Positions 42,586 to 46,853 of a DNA stretch of 46,853 nucleotides are shown here, piece after piece (the first letter of the stretch is position 1; each line of letters starts with the position of its first letter). Below the pieces are notes generated by a model. It made no database searches. It had not been told where the DNA came from and saw nothing but the letters and a program-made list of their open reading frames with translations. The DNA is from an uncultured Curvibacter sp. GTDB taxonomy: Bacteria; Pseudomonadota; Gammaproteobacteria; Burkholderiales; Burkholderiaceae_C. The translations under genes were made by a program, and so were the position numbers. The stretch is from the NCBI GenBank assembly GCA_903828535.1, contig CAIKMN010000022.1, positions 1-46,853 on the forward strand, written 5' to 3'.

Positions 42586-44841
42586 ATGTCTGCGGTCACC
42601 CAAAAGCCCCTATCTCCCAACGCCAAAACGTCTCAAGCCACGGCGGCAGCGAACGCGACGGCCGCTAGTTTTGCGGCGTTGACCGACAACCTCGGTTATC
42701 TGGACGCCCTTGGGATAGAGCAAGTTCGTCAGGCCTATCGTTTTGCCGACGAAGCCCATCTGGGTCAACTGCGAAGCAGCGGCGAACCCTACATTACCCA
42801 CCCCATTGCCGTCGCCGCCCAGTGCGCTGCCTGGAAACTGGACGCCCAAGCCTTAATGGCGGCGTTGTTGCACGACGCCATGGAAGACTGCGGCGTTACC
42901 AAGGCCGAGTTGATCGAACGTTTTGGCGTGGCGGTCGCCGAGTTGGTGGACGGCCTGACCAAACTCGACAAACTCGAGTTCAACACCCGCGAAGAAAACC
43001 AAGCCGAGTCTTTCCGCAAAATGCTTTTGGCGATGGCCCGCGATGTGCGGGTGATTTTGATCAAGTTGGCCGACCGCACCCACAACATGAGAACCTTGTC
43101 GGATGTGCCACGCAGCAAGTGGGGCCGAATTTCATCGGAAACCCTTGAAATTTATGCCCCGATTGCGCACCGCCTCGGCTTGAACCAAACCTACCGCGAA
43201 CTGCAAGACTTGTCGTTCCGCCACCTCCACCCCTGGCGTCACACCGTATTGGCCAAGGCGGTCTCCAAAGCCAGAAGCCGACGACGCGATTTGCTACAAA
43301 AAGTTCGCCATGATGTGGGCGAAGAACTGGCGGCCCAAGGCCTGACGGTGCGCATGGCCGGCCGTGAAAAAACCCTGTTTTCCATTTACAAAAAGATGGA
43401 CGACAAACACCTGAGCTTTGCTCAGGTGACCGACATTTATGGCTTCCGCGTGGTGGTGCCTAAGACCCTAGATTGCTACACCGCGCTCGGTGTTTTGCAC
43501 CAGATGTACAAGCCCGTCCCGGGCAGATTCAAAGACCACATCGCCATCTCCAAAGTGAATGGCTATCAGTCCTTGCACACCACCGTGGTGGGGCCTTCGG
43601 GCATCAACATCGAGTTCCAAATGCGCACCGAAGACATGCATTTGGTGGCCGAAGCCGGTGTGGCCGCCCATTGGCTTTACAAGGCCAGCGACACGGGGCC
43701 CGAATCGGGTGACCGATTGGGCACGCAGTGGTTGCAATCGCTGTTGGACATTCAAGACGAAACCCAAGACGCCGCCGAGTTTTGGGACCACGTCAAAGTG
43801 GATTTATTCCCCGATGCGGTTTATGTGTTCACGCCCAAAAGCAAAATCATGGCGCTGCCCCGTGGGGCCACCCTCGTCGATTTTGCCTACGCCATCCACT
43901 CCAACATCGGTGACCGCACGGTGGCCGGCAAGGTCAACGGCCAGCAAGTGCCGTTGCGCACCGAACTCAAAAATGGCGATATCGTTGAGATCATCACGGC
44001 CCCAGTCTCAGCGCCGAACCCAGCTTGGCTTGGCTTTGTCCGCACTGGTCGGGCCCGCTCGAAAATTCGGCACTATTTGAAAACGCTGGCGCAAACCGAG
44101 TCTGAAACCTTGGGCGAAAAGCTCATGTTGCAAGCGTTGCGGGCTGAAGGGTTCGAGGAGTTGCCTGATTTTGAGCAAAAGCCCTTTAAAGGCATTTTGG
44201 AAAAACTGCTCCGTTTCACCGGCAACAAGACGCAAAGCGACCTCTTGACCGACATTGGTTTGGGCAAACGCGTGGCCAGCATCGTGGCCAAGCGGCTCAC
44301 CGCCCTCTTGGCTGAAACCGGCGTAAAACGAAATGCTTTGCTGCTCAGCACAGAGTTATTCACCTCACACGAAAAAGTCTCGCAAGGAGCCGTCTTGTTG
44401 GACGGCAGCGAAAATGCGTCGGTTCAATACGCCAGCTGTTGCCGCCCCATTCCCGGCGATGCGGTGTTGGGTTATTTGGGACATGGCGAGGGCTTGATGG
44501 TCCACACGGCCAGCTGCCCCAATGCCCTCAAACAACAACTGCGTGACCGCGAACGTTTCATTTCGGTGGATTGGTCTGACGAGCCCGTGCGCCAATTTGA
44601 GGCCGGTCTGTTGGTGACTGCGGTCAACAAAAAAGGCCTTCTGGCCAAGGTCACGACCAACCTCGCCAATTCAGAAATCGACATTACCCATGTGGACATT
44701 GGCAGCACGGCGAGAGCCGACACCGTCGACTTGCGCTTCTTGATTTCGGTGAAAGACCTGAGCCAATTTGAAGCCGCTTTGCGGCGTTTGCGCCAACTCA
44801 ACGACGTGCTCAGGTCCGAGCGGATTCAGCCAGCGGCTTAA
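42586..44841 (+). CDS. spoT: Bifunctional (p)ppGpp synthetase/hydrolase
   Basis: A 751-residue RSH protein. Domains in order: an HD hydrolase domain with H72 (PYITHPIAVA) and H96-D97...E100-D101 (LLHDAMEDC), so hydrolase activity is likely kept; a synthetase domain with FSIYKKM, DIYGFRVVV and VNGYQSLHTTV; a TGS domain (VFTPKSKIMALPRGATLVDFAYAIHSNIGD); a conserved-cysteine region (QYASCCRPIPGDAVLGYLGHGEGLMVHTASC); and a C-terminal ACT domain (LLVTAVNKKGLLAKVTTNLANSEIDITHVDI). It lies in the gmk-rpoZ-spoT operon. The stop codon overlaps the convergent greB stop by 4 bases. The N-terminal 30 residues are Ala/Thr-rich and variable. Confidence 0.96.
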   Translation: MSAVTQKPLSPNAKTSQATAAANATAASFAALTDNLGYLDALGIEQVRQAYRFADEAHLGQLRSSGEPYITHPIAVAAQCAAWKLDAQALMAALLHDAMEDCGVTKAELIERFGVAVAELVDGLTKLDKLEFNTREENQAESFRKMLLAMARDVRVILIKLADRTHNMRTLSDVPRSKWGRISSETLEIYAPIAHRLGLNQTYRELQDLSFRHLHPWRHTVLAKAVSKARSRRRDLLQKVRHDVGEELAAQGLTVRMAGREKTLFSIYKKMDDKHLSFAQVTDIYGFRVVVPKTLDCYTALGVLHQMYKPVPGRFKDHIAISKVNGYQSLHTTVVGPSGINIEFQMRTEDMHLVAEAGVAAHWLYKASDTGPESGDRLGTQWLQSLLDIQDETQDAAEFWDHVKVDLFPDAVYVFTPKSKIMALPRGATLVDFAYAIHSNIGDRTVAGKVNGQQVPLRTELKNGDIVEIITAPVSAPNPAWLGFVRTGRARSKIRHYLKTLAQTESETLGEKLMLQALRAEGFEELPDFEQKPFKGILEKLLRFTGNKTQSDLLTDIGLGKRVASIVAKRLTALLAETGVKRNALLLSTELFTSHEKVSQGAVLLDGSENASVQYASCCRPIPGDAVLGYLGHGEGLMVHTASCPNALKQQLRDRERFISVDWSDEPVRQFEAGLLVTAVNKKGLLAKVTTNLANSEIDITHVDIGSTARADTVDLRFLISVKDLSQFEAALRRLRQLNDVLRSERIQPAA

Positions 44842-45440
44842 AGGGCATCGCTCGGTGGCGGGTAATCCACCGACAGCACCTCGATTTCTCGAACGCCTTG
44901 TGGCGTCGGCAAACGCAAAACATCACCCAACCGCGCCTTGAGCAAGGTGCGTGCAATCGGGGACACCCAGCTTACTTGGCCCAAAGCGCTATTGGCCTCG
45001 TCAATGCCCAAGATGGTGATCTGTCGTTGTTCGCCCAAATCGTCTTCATAAGTCACCGAAGCGCCAAAAAAGATTTGGTCGTTGCCGTGGTGCAAAGTCG
45101 GGTCAACGATCTCGGCGATCTCCAATCGGCGTGTCAGGAAGCGAATGCGGCGGTCAATTTCACGCAAGCGTTTTTTTCCATACAAATAGTCGCCATTCTC
45201 AGAACGGTCGCCATTGCTGGCGGCCCAGTGCACCACGTCCACCACCTGGGGACGCTCGATGTCGATCAAAGTCAGCAACTCGTCGCGCAGCCGCTGATAC
45301 CCCGCGGGGGTGATGTAGTTTTTACTGCCCTTGGGCAAGGCGGGCAAACTCGGATCGCCGTCTTCGTCGTCAAAGTCGGCTTGGCGGTCGACTTGACGTT
45401 CGACTTGGCGGTCTGTTCCACGTGTCAAAGCGTTGTTCAT
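44838..45440 (-). CDS. greB: Transcription elongation factor GreB
   Basis: A 200-residue GreA/GreB-family factor that stimulates transcript cleavage in backtracked RNA polymerase. The coiled-coil domain is recognisable from NYITPAGYQRLRDELLTLIDIERPQVVDVVHWAASNGDRSENGDYLYGKKRLREIDRRIRFL. The acidic tip residues are those in NGDRSENGDY. The C-terminal FKBP-like domain carries VSPIARTLLKARLGDVL. Against E. coli GreB (158 residues) the N-terminus has about 40 extra residues made of RQV(D/E) repeats and acidic DFDDEDGDP. The KKRLREIDRRI block favours GreB over GreA. It is convergent with spoT. Confidence 0.93.
   Translation of the reverse strand: MNNALTRGTDRQVERQVDRQADFDDEDGDPSLPALPKGSKNYITPAGYQRLRDELLTLIDIERPQVVDVVHWAASNGDRSENGDYLYGKKRLREIDRRIRFLTRRLEIAEIVDPTLHHGNDQIFFGASVTYEDDLGEQRQITILGIDEANSALGQVSWVSPIARTLLKARLGDVLRLPTPQGVREIEVLSVDYPPPSDAL
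45375..45410 (-). repeat. Three 12-bp repeats encoding the GreB N-terminal extension
   Basis: GTCGGCTTGGCG, GTCGACTTGACG and TTCGACTTGGCG lie head to tail on the plus strand. On the coding strand they give three RQ(V/A)(E/D)-type units, so changes in copy number would stay in frame. Confidence 0.75.
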
Positions 45441-45497
45441 ACAAAGAGCATACCGAAGCCACCAATGCCGCCAAAGTTACCCAGTCATGGGCCAATG

Positions 45498-45529
45498 AAA
45501 AAGCCCTAGAACATCGCTGTTCTAGGGCT
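45498..45529 (-). terminator. Intrinsic terminator of tRNA-Arg(ACG)
   Basis: A perfect 12-bp stem, AGCCCTAGAACA (45502-45513) and TGTTCTAGGGCT (45518-45529), with loop TCGC. On the minus strand it is followed by a T-run (TTTTTC). It sits just after the tRNA 3' end, before greB. Confidence 0.88.
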
Positions 45530-45536
45530 ATCCATG

Positions 45537-45613
45537 TGGTGCGGCTGGCAGGAATCGAACCCACGACCCCTTGGTTCGTAGCCAAGTACTCTATCCAGCT
45601 GAGCTACAGCCGC
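45537..45613 (-). tRNA. tRNA-Arg (anticodon ACG)
   Basis: A 77-nt cloverleaf on the minus strand with CCA encoded. The acceptor stem is GCGGCTG/CAGCCGC, the anticodon stem is CTTGG/CCAAG around CTACGAA (anticodon ACG), and the T-loop is GTTCGATTC. It decodes CGU/C/A after wobble deamination to inosine. Confidence 0.95.
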
Positions 45614-45733
45614 AGAACTTCGAATTATAGAGGGTTTTTGATCGCCCTGACAAATCCATGTCAAAAAATAGTCAAGTTCTTCAAAGGCGGCGATAATCTT
45701 GGTTTGCCCAAGATCGCATTGCAGACCCAGCCC

Positions 45734-46853
45734 ATGGCCACCTCATCTTCCCCACAAACCCCTCCAAACCCACTGGCCCCCGCTGACCACGCCGCCCCTG
45801 ACGCACCAGTGGCCATCTCACCCGTTGAAGACATCGTCTCTGACATTCGCGCGGGTCGCATGGTGATTTTGGTCGACGAAGAAGACCGTGAAAACGAGGG
45901 CGATTTGGTGCTGGCCGCGGACCATGTGTCAGCCGAGTTCATCAACTTCATGGCCAAACACGCCCGCGGCTTGATTTGCCTGACCTTGTCTCGCGAATTG
46001 TGCGAACGCCTGCAATTGCCGCCGATGGTCGCGCGCAATGGGGCCAAACACGCCACGGCTTTCACGGTGTCCATTGAAGCCGCCGAAGGCGTGACGACGG
46101 GTATTTCTGCCGCCGACCGCGCCCGCACCGTGCAAGTGGCCGTGGCTAAAAATGCCCAAGCCAGCGACTTGGTTCAGCCCGGTCACATCTTCCCCTTGCA
46201 AGCCGTTGACGGTGGGGTCTTGATGCGCGCTGGTCACACCGAAGCCGGTTGTGATTTGGCCTCGATGGCGGGTTGCTCGGCCGCCTCGGTGATTTGCGAA
46301 ATCATGAACGAAGACGGCACCATGGCGCGGCTGCCAGACTTGCAAATTTTTGCGGCGCAGCACGGACTCAAAATTGGCACCATCGCCGACCTGATCGCCT
46401 ACCGCAGCCGCACCGAGTCACTGGTTCAAAAGATCAGCAGTCGAGCCATTCAAACCGCTTTTGGCGAATTTGAAGCCCATGTTTTTCGCGACCAACCCAG
46501 CCAGTCTTTGCACTTGGCATTGACCAAAGGCACATGGGGCGCGCATGAGGTAGTCGATGCCCGTGTGCACGAACCCCTCTCGGTGCTCGATTTGCTCGAA
46601 GTCAACCGCACCATGCACTCCTGGAGTGTGGATTCGTCGATGGCGCATTTCCAAAAAACCGGCAAAGGGGTTTTGGTCTTGCTGAATTGCGGCGAAAGCG
46701 CAGAGGCCTTTTTGAGCCAATTCGAAGGGCAGGCCCGGGCTTCGCAAGCGCCTGAGCGAGGCCGCATGGACTTGCGCACTTACGGCATTGGTGCTCAAAT
46801 TTTGCGTCAATGCGGCGTGCACAAAATGCGCCTGATGGGCAACCCCCGCCGCA
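45734..46853 (+). CDS. ribB: RibB-type 3,4-dihydroxy-2-butanone-4-phosphate synthase with degenerate RibA-like domain (partial)
   Basis: An open frame of 373 codons without a stop; the gene continues past the right edge. It encodes DHBP synthase: VDEEDRENEGDLVLAADHVS (acidic loop at about 47-57), FMAKHARGLICLTLS, TAFTVSIEAAEGVTTGISAADRARTV, GHIFPLQA and RAGHTEAGCDLASMAG. It makes the four-carbon unit of riboflavin from ribulose 5-phosphate. The C-terminal half resembles GTP cyclohydrolase II in size and DLRTYGIGAQILRQCGVHKMRLM, but lacks the zinc cluster C...RCDC. The first 28 residues are a Pro/Ala-rich extension. No FMN riboswitch is visible in the short leader. Confidence 0.9.
   Translation, partial: MATSSSPQTPPNPLAPADHAAPDAPVAISPVEDIVSDIRAGRMVILVDEEDRENEGDLVLAADHVSAEFINFMAKHARGLICLTLSRELCERLQLPPMVARNGAKHATAFTVSIEAAEGVTTGISAADRARTVQVAVAKNAQASDLVQPGHIFPLQAVDGGVLMRAGHTEAGCDLASMAGCSAASVICEIMNEDGTMARLPDLQIFAAQHGLKIGTIADLIAYRSRTESLVQKISSRAIQTAFGEFEAHVFRDQPSQSLHLALTKGTWGAHEVVDARVHEPLSVLDLLEVNRTMHSWSVDSSMAHFQKTGKGVLVLLNCGESAEAFLSQFEGQARASQAPERGRMDLRTYGIGAQILRQCGVHKMRLMGNPRR

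Noticed and set aside
45614-45733. FMN riboswitch ahead of the ribB-type gene
   Set aside because: The leader is only about 120 bases to the tRNA and none of the conserved RFN element blocks is visible.

Overview
The window looks like a chromosomal segment of a betaproteobacterium of the order Burkholderiales, most likely a freshwater Comamonadaceae (Limnohabitans/Rhodoferax-like). This rests on the protein flavour, the gmk-rpoZ-spoT-(greB) block, a MobR/MobA pair like that of Comamonas, and the abundance of Liv-type (Peripla_BP) binding proteins. The taxonomic call is inference from remembered homologues, not from a search. No insertion sequence, prophage, integrase or CRISPR array is visible, and no gene-free stretch exceeds about 300 bases.

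Left part (1-14.3 kb), housekeeping and stress: the 5' end of cysM; tRNA-Leu(CAA); an orphan periplasmic binding protein; ahpF and ahpC (peroxide defence); tRNA-Arg(TCT); a strong-RBS 18-codon ORF followed at once by an intrinsic terminator; an exported 2-keto-4-pentenoate-hydratase-like protein that seems to lack metal ligands; a PQQ/sorbosone-dehydrogenase-like periplasmic protein with a small c-type cytochrome; tRNA-Pro(TGG); an HdeD-like membrane protein; a YgiQ-type radical SAM protein; an NTF2-like protein; a B12-type radical SAM protein with an unusual Cx4Cx2C cluster motif; and a lipoprotein.

Middle part (14.5-41 kb), an aromatic-acid catabolic island. A zinc alcohol dehydrogenase is followed by an IclR regulator divergent from a phenol-hydroxylase-type FAD monooxygenase. 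Then comes a complete homoprotocatechuate (3,4-dihydroxyphenylacetate) meta-cleavage operon, hpaG1-G2-E-D-F-H-I-R, which takes the ring to pyruvate and succinate semialdehyde. The usual hydroxylase HpaBC is not in the window, so the adjacent flavoprotein is a candidate for making the diphenol. Next are a DUF3237 protein, a VanA-like Rieske oxygenase without a reductase, a Liv-type ABC transporter (livKHMGF) plus a second binding protein, a Tat-exported FAH-family protein, a chemoreceptor, a CMD/AhpD-type peroxidase-related protein and glyoxalase I. The island ends with mobR-mobA (3-hydroxybenzoate to protocatechuate) and pobA (4-hydroxybenzoate to protocatechuate). The island thus appears to combine sensing, uptake, hydroxylation/demethylation and ring cleavage of phenolic acids.

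Right part (41-46.85 kb), housekeeping: an exported HNH-motif protein, then gmk, rpoZ and spoT on the plus strand, greB convergent with spoT, tRNA-Arg(ACG), and the start of a ribB-type gene whose C-terminal half resembles GTP cyclohydrolase II without its zinc cysteines. That gene runs off the window edge.
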